The position numbers and the translations under genes were made by a program. This document shows, piece by piece, positions 52,654 to 60,887 of a DNA stretch of 64,000 nt. Source of the stretch: Streptomyces spiroverticillatus (GTDB taxonomy: Bacteria > Actinomycetota > Actinomycetes > Streptomycetales > Streptomycetaceae); NCBI GenBank assembly GCA_014650415.1, contig BMUX01000007.1:123760-187759 (forward strand). The letters run 5' to 3'. The notes under the pieces are model-generated. The model made no database searches and was not told the origin of the DNA. It saw only the letters and a program-made list of their open reading frames with translations. Position 1 is the first letter of the stretch, and each line of letters begins with the position of its first letter.

Positions 52654-52684
52654 GAGGGGCCGCCACGTGTCGTGGCGGCCCCTC
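52654..52684. terminator. Bidirectional hairpin between fes and mbtH
   Basis: Fourteen-base perfect arms (gaggggccgccacg and complement) with loop tgt, filling the 40-base gap between two convergent genes. Confidence 0.85.
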
Positions 52685-52691
52685 GTCCGTA

Positions 52692-52883
52692 TCAGGCGGG
52701 CGGTTCCTGGAGATGTGCCGTGCACTGCCCGTACGGTGCCGGGCCGTACACCGGCGTCCAGCCGTCCGGCGTCTCGCGGAACACCGGCCAGAGCGAGTGC
52801 GCGCCGTCCGCGTTGCGCAGGACGAGGTGCGTCGGCTCGCCGGCCGTGTCCTGCTCGGGCGGGTCGAAGGGGGAGTGGGTCAT
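52692..52883 (-). CDS. MbtH-like NRPS accessory protein
   Basis: A 63-residue protein of the MbtH family, which binds and activates adenylation domains. LVLRNADGAHSLWPVFRETPDGWTPVYG keeps the NxEx-SLWP and P-x-GW core, but the usual C-terminal W-T-D-x-R-P is replaced (CTAHLQEPPA). The ATG at 52883 overlaps the synthetase stop by four bases (ATGA), so it is coupled to the NRPS and is the last gene of the operon. Confidence 0.85.
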   Translation of the reverse strand: MTHSPFDPPEQDTAGEPTHLVLRNADGAHSLWPVFRETPDGWTPVYGPAPYGQCTAHLQEPPA

Positions 52884-55800
52884 GCGTGGTCCAGCTCCTT
52901 CAGGTGGGCGGCGAGCACCGCGCACACCTCGTCCAGCGGGCCCGGCTGTGTCAACTCCGGGTGCAGGCAGTCGATTTCGTCGTTGATGAGCTGTCCCGTG
53001 AGATACGGGGCCCACGCGTCCGGCGTCAGCCAGTCCTCCTCGCGCGGCGCGGCGGCCGTGAAGAAGTGCAGGTCGCCGTCGAAGGCGCGGTGGCGGTGGG
53101 CCCGCATCAGGCGGGCGTTGTTCACCACGATGTCGACCACGGCGGACAGCGTGGCGTCCGGCAGCCCGGCCAGGGCGCTGCCTTCCCGGTGCAGGGTGGC
53201 GAGGACGTCCTCGCGGGTCAGCTCGTCGGTGCGGTCGTAACCGGCCATCCGGAGCAGCGCGGTGAGCGCGTCCGCCTCGGCCGGGATCGCCGAGTCCTGC
53301 CACTGGTCGGACGGGTAGGCGTCCATCAGGGCCAGCAACTCGACCTTCTCGCCCGCCTCTTGGAGGCGAACGGCGACCGTGTGCGCCAGCACACCGCCCA
53401 CCGACCAGCCGATCAGCCGGTACGGGCCGTGCGGGCGCACCGTGCGGATCTGCTCGATGTAGTCGGCGGCCATCTCCTCCATGGTGGAAGGGAGTTGTTC
53501 GCCGTCGCCGTGCAGGCCGCGTGCCTGGAGCCCGTAGACGGGCTGCTGCGTGTCGAGGCGGGACAGCAGGCCCGAGTAGCACCAGCTGATGCCGCCCGCC
53601 GGGTGGAAGGCGAACAGCGGGGTGCGGTCACCGGTGGCCCGCAGCGGGAGGAGGGTGTCCAGGGCGTGGTCCGACTCCTTGTTGCCCGCGTCCAGTTGGG
53701 CGGCGAGCGAGGCGGGCGTCTGGGCCTGGAAGAGGGTGCCGATGGTGAGTTCCGCGCCCAGAGTGTCCCGTACGCGGGCGACCAGGCGGGCCGCGAGGAG
53801 CGAGGTGCCGCCGAGGTCGAAGAACGCGTCGTCCACACCGACCCGGGGCACACCCAGGATCTCCGCGAACAGCCGGGTCAGGGTCTCCTCGCGGTGGTTC
53901 GCGGGGACACGGCCGCCGTCGGCGGTGGTGCTGAACTCCGGGGCGGGCAGGGCCTTGCGGTCCAGCTTGCCGTTCGGGCTGAGCGGGAAGTCGGCCAGGA
54001 CCAGGATCGCAACCGGCACCATGTGCTCCGGGAGGGTGCGGGCCAGGCGGGCACGCAGGGCCTCGGGGTCGGGGTGCGCGGCCCCGGCGGCCGGGGTGAC
54101 GTAGCCGACGAGGCGCTGGTCGCCCGGACGGTCCTCGCGGACCAGGACGCCGGACGCGCCGACCGACGCGTCCTTCGCCAACTCGGCCTCGATCTCGCCG
54201 AGTTCGATGCGCTGACCGCGCAGTTTCACCTGGTGGTCGGTGCGGCCCAGGTACTCGATCTCGCCGGACGCCGTCCACCGGGCCAGGTCGCCCGTGCGGT
54301 ACATACGGGTGCCCGGCGCGCCGTACGGGTCGGCGACGAAACGGGACGCGGTGAGGGCCGGGCGGCCCAGGTAGCCGTCCGCCAACTGCACACCCGCGAG
54401 GAAGAGTTCACCGCTGACGCCGGGCGGGCACGGCTGGAGCGCCGCGTCCAGGACGTACAGCCGGGTGTTCCAGACCGGGCGGCCGATCGGGACCGCTCCG
54501 GTGCCGTTCGTGTCGCAGGGGTGGTACGTCACGTCGACCGCGGCCTCGGTCGGACCGTACAGGTTGTGCAGCGGCACACCGGGGCCCAGGACGCGGCCGA
54601 ACTCGCGCACGGTCTCACGGGGGAGCGCCTCGCCGCTGCAGAACACATGGCGCAGGCCCGTGCAGCTCGCGGCGGCGGGCTCGGTCAGGAAGACCTGGAG
54701 CATCGACGGCACGAAGTGGCAGGCGGTGACGGCCTGTTCGCGGATCACGCGGGCCAGGTAGGCCGGGTCCTTGTGGCCGCCGGGCTCGGCGACGACCAGC
54801 GTCGCGCCCACCCGCAGCGTCCAGAAGAACTCCCACACGGAGACGTCGAAGCCGGACGGGGTCTTCTGCAACACGCGGTCGCCGGGGCCGAGTTCGTACT
54901 CGTGCTGCATCCAGCGCAGACGGTTGTCGATCGCCGCGTGGTTGACGACGACGCCCTTGGGGCGGCCCGTCGAACCCGAGGTGTAGATGACGTACGCCCG
55001 ATCCTGCGGGGTGAGGCCCGGGGCCGGGTTCTCGGTGGTGTACGAGGTGGTGTCCAGCCCGGTGAGGGCGACGACCGGCACGCCGGAGGCCGGGACGCGG
55101 TCCGCTCGGTCGGCGATGACACAGGCGGGCTCCGCGTCCGCCAGCATGTACGCGAGCCGGTCCGCCGGGTAGTCCGGGTCGAGCGGCAGGTAGGCCCCGC
55201 CCGCCTTGAGGACGGCCAGGAGGGAGACCACCAGGTCGAGGGAGCGGGGCACGGCGACCGCGGCGAGCGCCCCGGGACGTACACCCAACTCGATGAGATG
55301 GGCGGCGAGTTGGTTCGCCCGGGTGTTCAGCTCCGCGTACGTCAGGTGCGTGTCGCCGAAGACCAGGGCGGTCGCGTCCGGCGTGCGGGCGGCCTGGTCC
55401 TCGATCGGACCGATCAGGGTGGTGGCGGGAACCTGCCGGGCGGTGGCGTTGAACTCGTCCAGGACGAGGGAGAGTTCGGACTCGCGGGCGATGGTGTGTG
55501 CGGCGAGCGGGGTGTGCGGGCCGGTGCGGGCGATGCGTTCCAGCAGCTCCAGGAAGCGGGACTGGTGCAGGGCCAGCTCGTCCGGCGCGTACAGGGCCGG
55601 GTTGCCGTCGTAGTCGATGCGCAGGCCGGAGCCGTCGGTGCGGTCGTAGACGTTGACGGTGAGGTCCTCGACCGGGCCGGCGGAGAGGTTGTGGGCCTCG
55701 GTGCGGGCGCCCGCGAAGGTCAGCCCGTAGTCGAAGGGCATGACGTTGATCAGCGGCCCGACCAGGGAGCGGCCCTCGCCGAGCAGCCCGAGGTCGCGGC

Positions 55801-56800
55801 GGATGTCCTCGTACCGGTAGCGCTGGTGGCGGCGGGCGGCGCGGATGCCGAGCACCACCTGCCGGGTCAGCTCCGCGAAGGTCGCGTACGGGGTGACGGT
55901 CAGGCGCAGCGGCAGCACGTTCATGACCATGCCGGGCACGCGCAGGGCCACCGAGCCCATGCGGCCCATCATCGGCAGGCCGAGCACGACCTCCTCGGTG
56001 TGGGTGGCCCGCGAGACGTACAACGCCTGGGCGGCGACGAGGACTTCGGGCCAGGTCGCCTTGATGGACGAGGCCAGTTCGCGCAGCTGGTCGGTGGCGA
56101 GCGGCGAGAGGTGGGCGCTGCGGCGGTGGAAGGTCCGCGAGGGCAGCGCGGTGCGGCCGGCGAGGGTCGGGGCCTCCGGGCGGTCCGCGAAGGTGCCGTC
56201 CCAGTGGCGGCGGTCCTTGTCGTACGTCCCCGAGACGCGGTAGCCCGCGTCCTCCTCCACCAGGTCGGCGAGCCGGCCGAACGGGCTGTCGGGCGGGGTC
56301 TCGCCGGACGCGAGCGCGGTGTAGATCTCGGCGGTGCGGCGGGCGAGGAGGGAGTAGCCGAAGCCGTCCATCACGATGTGGTGGACCCGCTGGTACCACA
56401 GCCACCGGTCGTCGCCGACGCGGAAGAGCGCGTGCGCGAAGAGCGGGCCCTCGGCCAGGCCGAAGGGCACGGCGAGGTCGGCGTGCATCCAGGCGTACGC
56501 CTCGGAGAAGGGGTTCGCGGAGGTGCGGAGGTCGGCGACGTGCAGGGGGAGTTCGAGGCCGGAGATCTCCAACTGCTCCGGACCGTCGGTCCCTTCGACA
56601 ATCCGTACGCGCAAGGCGTCGGCCTCGGACACCACCTGACGGAGCGTCCTGGCGAAGACGTCCGGGTCGATCGGGCCGTGGATCTCCAGGCATTCCGCGG
56701 TGTTCTGCGCGGGGCTCTCGGGGTCCAGCGCCTGCGCGAACCACATGCCGGACTGGGCGGCGGTCAGCTTCAGACCGGCCGCCGTGGGGGCAGTCGTCAT
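52880..56800 (-). CDS. EntF-like nonribosomal peptide synthetase (C-A-T-TE)
   Basis: A 1306-residue single-module synthetase, close to the length of EntF. Condensation domain: H140-H141-I-V-M-D145-G. Adenylation domain (about 450-960): YTSGSTGRPKG, LYGPTEA, YRTGDLAR. Specificity residues read from FDVSVWEFFW, CHFVPSM, VFCSGEAL and LYGPTEAAVDV give D-V-W-H-F-S-L-V-D, the serine code of EntF. Carrier domain: S1000 in GGTSLLAARL. Thioesterase: S1133 in IGWSVGG. Predicted to join 2,3-dihydroxybenzoate to serine and, by the thioesterase, trimerise the product to an enterobactin-type trilactone. The ATG overlaps the stop of the aryl-carrier gene. Confidence 0.9.
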   Translation of the reverse strand: MTTAPTAAGLKLTAAQSGMWFAQALDPESPAQNTAECLEIHGPIDPDVFARTLRQVVSEADALRVRIVEGTDGPEQLEISGLELPLHVADLRTSANPFSEAYAWMHADLAVPFGLAEGPLFAHALFRVGDDRWLWYQRVHHIVMDGFGYSLLARRTAEIYTALASGETPPDSPFGRLADLVEEDAGYRVSGTYDKDRRHWDGTFADRPEAPTLAGRTALPSRTFHRRSAHLSPLATDQLRELASSIKATWPEVLVAAQALYVSRATHTEEVVLGLPMMGRMGSVALRVPGMVMNVLPLRLTVTPYATFAELTRQVVLGIRAARRHQRYRYEDIRRDLGLLGEGRSLVGPLINVMPFDYGLTFAGARTEAHNLSAGPVEDLTVNVYDRTDGSGLRIDYDGNPALYAPDELALHQSRFLELLERIARTGPHTPLAAHTIARESELSLVLDEFNATARQVPATTLIGPIEDQAARTPDATALVFGDTHLTYAELNTRANQLAAHLIELGVRPGALAAVAVPRSLDLVVSLLAVLKAGGAYLPLDPDYPADRLAYMLADAEPACVIADRADRVPASGVPVVALTGLDTTSYTTENPAPGLTPQDRAYVIYTSGSTGRPKGVVVNHAAIDNRLRWMQHEYELGPGDRVLQKTPSGFDVSVWEFFWTLRVGATLVVAEPGGHKDPAYLARVIREQAVTACHFVPSMLQVFLTEPAAASCTGLRHVFCSGEALPRETVREFGRVLGPGVPLHNLYGPTEAAVDVTYHPCDTNGTGAVPIGRPVWNTRLYVLDAALQPCPPGVSGELFLAGVQLADGYLGRPALTASRFVADPYGAPGTRMYRTGDLARWTASGEIEYLGRTDHQVKLRGQRIELGEIEAELAKDASVGASGVLVREDRPGDQRLVGYVTPAAGAAHPDPEALRARLARTLPEHMVPVAILVLADFPLSPNGKLDRKALPAPEFSTTADGGRVPANHREETLTRLFAEILGVPRVGVDDAFFDLGGTSLLAARLVARVRDTLGAELTIGTLFQAQTPASLAAQLDAGNKESDHALDTLLPLRATGDRTPLFAFHPAGGISWCYSGLLSRLDTQQPVYGLQARGLHGDGEQLPSTMEEMAADYIEQIRTVRPHGPYRLIGWSVGGVLAHTVAVRLQEAGEKVELLALMDAYPSDQWQDSAIPAEADALTALLRMAGYDRTDELTREDVLATLHREGSALAGLPDATLSAVVDIVVNNARLMRAHRHRAFDGDLHFFTAAAPREEDWLTPDAWAPYLTGQLINDEIDCLHPELTQPGPLDEVCAVLAAHLKELDHA

Positions 56801-57045
56801 GAGGCCGCCCCCAGGAGCGGGGCCCAGGCCTCGATCGCGGGCTGCTCCGCGAGGTCCACGAAGGACGCGGTGACGCCGTGGTCGCGCCGCCAGCGCTCGA
56901 CCAGCGTCATGATCCGCATCGAGTCCAGGCCGTAGTCGACCAGGTTCTCGTCCACGGGTATGTCCTCGGGGGCCTCGCCCAGGACGTCGGCGACGTCGAC
57001 GCGTATCTGATCGACGGTCAGAGAAGTGGGTTCAGTGGCTGACAT
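56797..57045 (-). CDS. Stand-alone aryl carrier protein
   Basis: An 82-residue carrier protein. The phosphopantetheine serine is S42 in YGLDSMRIMTLVERWRR, very like the C-terminal carrier domain of EntB. In this operon the carrier and the isochorismatase are separate genes, four bases apart, instead of one fused protein. It receives 2,3-dihydroxybenzoate from the EntE-like enzyme and hands it to the NRPS condensation domain. No phosphopantetheinyl transferase gene is in the window. Confidence 0.9.
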   Translation of the reverse strand: MSATEPTSLTVDQIRVDVADVLGEAPEDIPVDENLVDYGLDSMRIMTLVERWRRDHGVTASFVDLAEQPAIEAWAPLLGAAS

Positions 57046-57049
57046 CGGA

Positions 57050-57682
57050 TCAGATTCCCTTCAGTACGGTGTCGGTGGTGGTGACGACCGCACACCGTCC
57101 GGCCGCGTAGCGCAACGCCATGTCGTGGTCCTCGCGGGAGAAGTCCGCGACCGCGTCCGCGACGACGAACGCCTGCACGTCGCGCATCCACGCGTCGGCC
57201 GCCGTCATCAGGACGCCGATGTGCGCGTACACACCGACGACCACGAGCTGGTCGCGACCCGCGACGCGCATCCGCTCCTCCAGGTCGGTGCGGACGTACG
57301 CGCTGTACTTCCACTTGGTGATGACCGTGTCGCGGGGCTCGGGGGCGACCTCGCCCGCGATGGCCTTCGCGTGCGCGTCGTCCGGCAGACCGGGGCCCCA
57401 GAAGTCCTGCTGGAGACCGCGCTCGGCGGGCGACTGGCCGCCGGGCTGCGCGGAGTACATCACCGGGATGCCCGCGTCGCGCGCCGCCTTCGTCAACTGG
57501 GCGACATTCGCCAGGAGTTCGTTGGTCGGCGAGGTGTCGGGGGTGTACGCGGTCAGGAAGTGGTTCTGGAGGTCGTGGACGAGCAGAACGGCCCGCTGCG
57601 GGTCGACGGTCCACGCGACGCGGTTCTCGGGCAGTTCGTCGGCGGTGGGCATCGCGTAAGGGGCGACGGCGGGCAGGGCCAT
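57050..57682 (-). CDS. Isochorismatase (2,3-dihydro-2,3-dihydroxybenzoate-forming)
   Basis: A 210-residue hydrolase of the isochorismatase/PhzD fold. D37 in VLLVHDLQNHF and the lysine in DTVITKWKYSAY are the catalytic pair, and GVYAHIGVLMTAADAWMRDV ... ADFSREDHDMALRYAAGRC completes the family signature. The GVYAHIG motif is followed by Val, whereas EntB and DhbB carry Cys there; PhzD has Val. In context it should turn isochorismate into dihydro-dihydroxybenzoate. The ATG at 57682 has GAAAGG 12 bases upstream. Confidence 0.85.
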   Translation of the reverse strand: MALPAVAPYAMPTADELPENRVAWTVDPQRAVLLVHDLQNHFLTAYTPDTSPTNELLANVAQLTKAARDAGIPVMYSAQPGGQSPAERGLQQDFWGPGLPDDAHAKAIAGEVAPEPRDTVITKWKYSAYVRTDLEERMRVAGRDQLVVVGVYAHIGVLMTAADAWMRDVQAFVVADAVADFSREDHDMALRYAAGRCAVVTTTDTVLKGI

Positions 57683-57768
57683 GGTGGGGGTGGGCCTTTC
57701 GGTAGTGCGGGTGCTCGGGACCGGAGCGGTGGTGCGTGGCCCCGAACCGTTCGGCAGAAGGGGAGTGG

Positions 57769-59430
57769 TCAGTTCTGCGGGGCCGTGGCGATCGAGCGCT
57801 GGTCCTTCTTGCTGATCTTGCCGATGCCGGTCTGCGGGAAGGCGGTGACGAACTCGACGAGGTCGGGGACCTTGTACGCGGCCAGGCCCTTCTCCCGTAC
57901 GAACTTCTTGATCGCCATCGACTTCAGCGGCTCGGCGCCGGCGCGCAGGATCACGTATGCGAGCGTGCGTTCGCCCAGGTAGTCGTCGGGGACGGCGACC
58001 AGGGAGACGTCGTGCACCGAGGGGTGGCCGAGGATGATGTTCTCGATCTCCTCGGGGGCGATCTTCTCGCCGCCCCGGTTGATCTGGTCCTTCGCCCGGC
58101 CCTCCACGACCAGATGGCCGGTCGGGGTGCGGCGGACGATGTCGCCGGTGCGGTAGAAGCCGTCGGCGGTGAAGGAGCGGGCGTTGTGCTCGGGGGCCCG
58201 CCAGTAGCCGCGGATGGTGTACGGGCCGCGGGTGAGGAGGTGGCCGGACTCGCCCTCGGGGACGTCCTCGTCGTTGTCGTCGACGATGCGGATCTCGTCG
58301 TCGGCGGAGATCGGGCGGCCCTGGGTGGTGACGATCGTCTCCGGATCGTCGTCCAGGCGCGTGTAGTTGACGAGTCCCTCGGCCATGCCGAACACCTGCT
58401 GGAGCGTGCAGCCGAGCGCCGGCCCGACCCGGCGGGCGGCCGACTCGCTGAACTTGGCACCGCCGACCAGGAGGACTTCGAGGCTGGAGAGGTCGTACGG
58501 AGTGTTCGGCCCGGCTTCGGTCCATACGAGGGCGAGGGGCGGGACGATGCCCGTGATGGTGACCTTCTCGCGCTCGATGATCGGGAACGCGGTGTCCGGG
58601 TCGGGCTGCGGGCACATCACCACACGTCCGCCCGCGTAGAGGACGCCGAGTGAACCGGGGGAGGAGAGCGGGAAGTTGTGGGCGGCGGGGAGGGCGACCA
58701 GGTAGACGGAGTCGGCGCTCACGCCGCACAGCTCGTTGGAGCCCCAGAGCGAGTAGATGTAGTCGTCGTGGGTGCGGGGGATCAGCTTGGGTACGCCCGT
58801 GCTGCCGCCGGAGAGCTGGAGGAAGGCGAGGTCGGAGGGGGCGGGCTCCGGGGCCTTCAACTCGGTGGCGGGGAGCGGGACTTCGGTGAGGGCGGTGTGC
58901 TCGCCCGGGTCGCCGACGACGAAGACCTCGCGGAGGGTGGGGACTTGGGCCTTGACGGTGGCGGCGAGGGTGCGGTGGTCGAAGCCGGCGTGGCGGTCGG
59001 GGACGACGTACGCGACGGCTTCGGTGAACTCGCAGAAGTAGTGGATCTCCGTCTCGCGGTGTGCCGGGAGGGCGAAGACGGGGAGCGCGCCGAGGCGGAA
59101 GAGGGCGAAGACGACCTCGAAGAACTCGGCGACGTTGGGGAGTTGGACCACGACGCGGTCGCCGTGGGTGACGCCGCGGGAGGCGAAACCGGCGGCGAGT
59201 TCGGTGGCGCGGGTGTGGAGGTCGGCGTACGTCCAGGTGCGGTCGCCGTCGGTGATCGCGGGGCGGGTGGGGTGGGACTCGGCGCGTTCGGCGAGCCATC
59301 CGGCGAAGGTTTCGCCCTGCCAGTAGCCGGCGGCGCGGTAGCGGGCGGCGGTCTCTTCGGGCCAGGTGGGGGCGTCGCCCTCGGGCCGGGCGGGGGTGGG
59401 GGTTTCGGCTTCGGCGGAGGTGTCGGGCAC
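57769..59430 (-). CDS. 2,3-dihydroxybenzoate-AMP ligase (DhbE/EntE-like)
   Basis: A 553-residue stand-alone aryl adenylating enzyme. Motifs are FLQLSGGSTGVPKLIPRTHDDY, the substrate-side PAAHNFPLSSPGSLGV (the PAAHN stretch that marks DHB and salicylate activators), FGMAEGLVNYT, RTGDIVRRTPTGHLVVEGRAKDQINRGGEKIAPEEIE and a C-terminal GKISKKDQR with the catalytic lysine. Starts at GTG 59430 with AAGGA six bases upstream; longer frames are Pro/Arg-rich noise. First gene of the synthesis operon. No iron box lies directly upstream, so transcription may come from the lipoprotein promoter at 60869. Confidence 0.9.
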   Translation of the reverse strand: MPDTSAEAETPTPARPEGDAPTWPEETAARYRAAGYWQGETFAGWLAERAESHPTRPAITDGDRTWTYADLHTRATELAAGFASRGVTHGDRVVVQLPNVAEFFEVVFALFRLGALPVFALPAHRETEIHYFCEFTEAVAYVVPDRHAGFDHRTLAATVKAQVPTLREVFVVGDPGEHTALTEVPLPATELKAPEPAPSDLAFLQLSGGSTGVPKLIPRTHDDYIYSLWGSNELCGVSADSVYLVALPAAHNFPLSSPGSLGVLYAGGRVVMCPQPDPDTAFPIIEREKVTITGIVPPLALVWTEAGPNTPYDLSSLEVLLVGGAKFSESAARRVGPALGCTLQQVFGMAEGLVNYTRLDDDPETIVTTQGRPISADDEIRIVDDNDEDVPEGESGHLLTRGPYTIRGYWRAPEHNARSFTADGFYRTGDIVRRTPTGHLVVEGRAKDQINRGGEKIAPEEIENIILGHPSVHDVSLVAVPDDYLGERTLAYVILRAGAEPLKSMAIKKFVREKGLAAYKVPDLVEFVTAFPQTGIGKISKKDQRSIATAPQN

Positions 59431-59729
59431 GAGGGGTCCTTGGCAGGTGGGGGTTTCAGGGGTACGGGGCGGGGTGGCGTCCCGTACCCCTGCGTGCGGG
59501 TGGGGCTGCGGTGGGCCGGGGCCCGGTCGACGGTGGGCCGGGGTCGGGGCGGGCCGGGGGGTGGGGCGCCTGCCCGGCGCAGGGGGTTCCGCTGTGCCCA
59601 CCCTCCCCCAAGCTCTCGGCTCCGCTCGAGCAGGGGGTGCCCCCCTCGCCCTGCGGAACGATTGCCCACAGCGGGCGGGGCGAGATTGCCCGCAGCGGGC
59701 AGGGTGGGCTCAGCGGTTGGTGGCCCGGA
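59431..59729. repeat. Gap with terminator-like hairpin and two repeats
   Basis: Between the siderophore-binding lipoprotein gene and the ligase gene on the minus strand. It holds a hairpin with 12-base arms (caggggtacggg at 59457-59468, complement at 59481-59492), a Streptomyces-type dispersed sequence with cccccaagctctcggc (59606 onward), and a 24-base tandem repeat (59661-59684 and 59685-59708, four mismatches). I found no iron box in it. Confidence 0.65.
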
Positions 59730-60719
59730 CTACTTGGCGGCCATGGCCGTCTTGATGTCGTCGAGGACGGACATCGCGGCCGTGGCGCCGCCCAGGCTGG
59801 TCCACTTGGAGCCGTCGATCTCGGTGACGTGCTTGTCCTTGACCGCGCCCAGCTCCTTGTACGCGGGCTTCTCCTTCAGCTCGCCGAAGAGCTTCGCGTC
59901 CGGGCCCTTCTGCATCAGCGTGCCGATGAACAGCCAGTCCGCGTCGATCTGCTTCAGGTCCTCGTCGCTGAGCGGCGTCGAGTGGCCCTGGCCCTTCTCG
60001 TTCTGGATGCCCGGACGCTTGAAGGCCAGATCCTTCAGGATGTCCGAGATGAACACGCCCTGCTGCATGACCGCGGTGCCCTTGGCCGAGTAGCGGGCCA
60101 CCGACACGGTCTTGCCCGCGTTGGCGCCGAGCGCCGTCTTCACTTCGCCGACCTTGGTCTCGTACCCCTTGACGAAGGCGGCGGCCTCGTTGGTCTTGCC
60201 GAGGACCTTCCCGGTCAGTTCGAGGGACTTCTTCCAGTCCTTCTTCTTGTCGATGGTGACGACGGTCGGGGCTATCGCCTGGAGCTGCTTGAGGACCTGC
60301 TTGTCGGCGAGCTGCCCGGCCAGGATCACGTCCGGCTTCGCGGCGAGGACCTTCTCGATGTCCGGGCCGGTCACCGCGCCGACGACCGGGATGCCCTGCG
60401 CCTGCTCGGCCAGGTAGCCAGGGGCGCCCTTCTGGCCGCGGCCCGCGGTCAGGCCGACCGGCTTCACCCCGAGCGCGAGCGAGGAGTCTAGGTCCATCTC
60501 GCTGAGCACGACGACCTTCTTCGGCGCCTCGGGCACCTTCACCTCGGCGCCCGTGGCGTCCGTGACGGCGACGGTCTTGCCGGCGTTCTTGGCCTGGCCG
60601 GAGCCCTTGTCGCCGGAGCCGGAGTCGTCCGAACCGCAGGCGGAGAGGGTGAGGGCGGAGGCCAGGGTGAGGGCCGCCACCGCGGTCAGCCGGGCGCGCG
60701 GGGTGAGGGTCGAGGACAT
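59730..60719 (-). CDS. Ferric-siderophore-binding lipoprotein
   Basis: A 329-residue periplasmic-binding-type lipoprotein of the FepB/CeuE class. The signal ends in the lipobox LTLSAC with Cys28, followed by a Gly/Ser-rich spacer. Family pattern: VPEAPKKVVVLSEMDLDSSLALGVKPVGL, VGAVTGPDIEKVLAAKPDVILAG. ATG 60719 is preferred over one 15 bases earlier because GGAG lies eight bases before it. Divergent from the permease genes around the strong iron box, so both are probably repressed by iron. Confidence 0.9.
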   Translation of the reverse strand: MSSTLTPRARLTAVAALTLASALTLSACGSDDSGSGDKGSGQAKNAGKTVAVTDATGAEVKVPEAPKKVVVLSEMDLDSSLALGVKPVGLTAGRGQKGAPGYLAEQAQGIPVVGAVTGPDIEKVLAAKPDVILAGQLADKQVLKQLQAIAPTVVTIDKKKDWKKSLELTGKVLGKTNEAAAFVKGYETKVGEVKTALGANAGKTVSVARYSAKGTAVMQQGVFISDILKDLAFKRPGIQNEKGQGHSTPLSDEDLKQIDADWLFIGTLMQKGPDAKLFGELKEKPAYKELGAVKDKHVTEIDGSKWTSLGGATAAMSVLDDIKTAMAAK

Positions 60720-60868
60720 GTCCGTGATCTCCATGCTGGTGAGGCGAAGTGTTGCCCGGATCGGAAACCGGACATACGGGGTGACTCGGGGTGTGTCGGG
60801 GCATGGCGAACTGTCCCTGCCGCAACAGGGAGTTCACACAGCACCCGACCAGGGGCTCCGTGTCGTGG

Positions 60869-60887
60869 TTAGGTTAGGCTAACTTCA
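60869..60887. promoter_or_regulatory. Strong iron box (IdeR/DmdR operator) at the uptake genes
   Basis: TTAGGTTAGGCTAACTTCA matches the 19-base actinobacterial iron-box consensus TTAGGTTAGGCTAACCTAA in all but the last four positions. Inside it is TAGGCT (60875-60880), a TANNNT -10, six bases before the permease ATG. An iron-loaded repressor here would cover the -10 and the start codon. It can also serve the divergent lipoprotein gene. Confidence 0.85.

Noticed and set aside
49424..59299. Very long open frames antisense to fes, the oxygenases, the NRPS and the ligase
   Set aside because: They are rich in Arg, Gly, Pro and His in low-complexity runs with no family motif, and mirror genes with clear domains on the other strand. 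In DNA of this GC content stop codons are rare in the complementary frames.
59431..59729. Iron box directly in front of the DHB-AMP ligase gene
   Set aside because: I searched both strands for TTAGGT/ACCTAA-type half-sites and found none in this gap.
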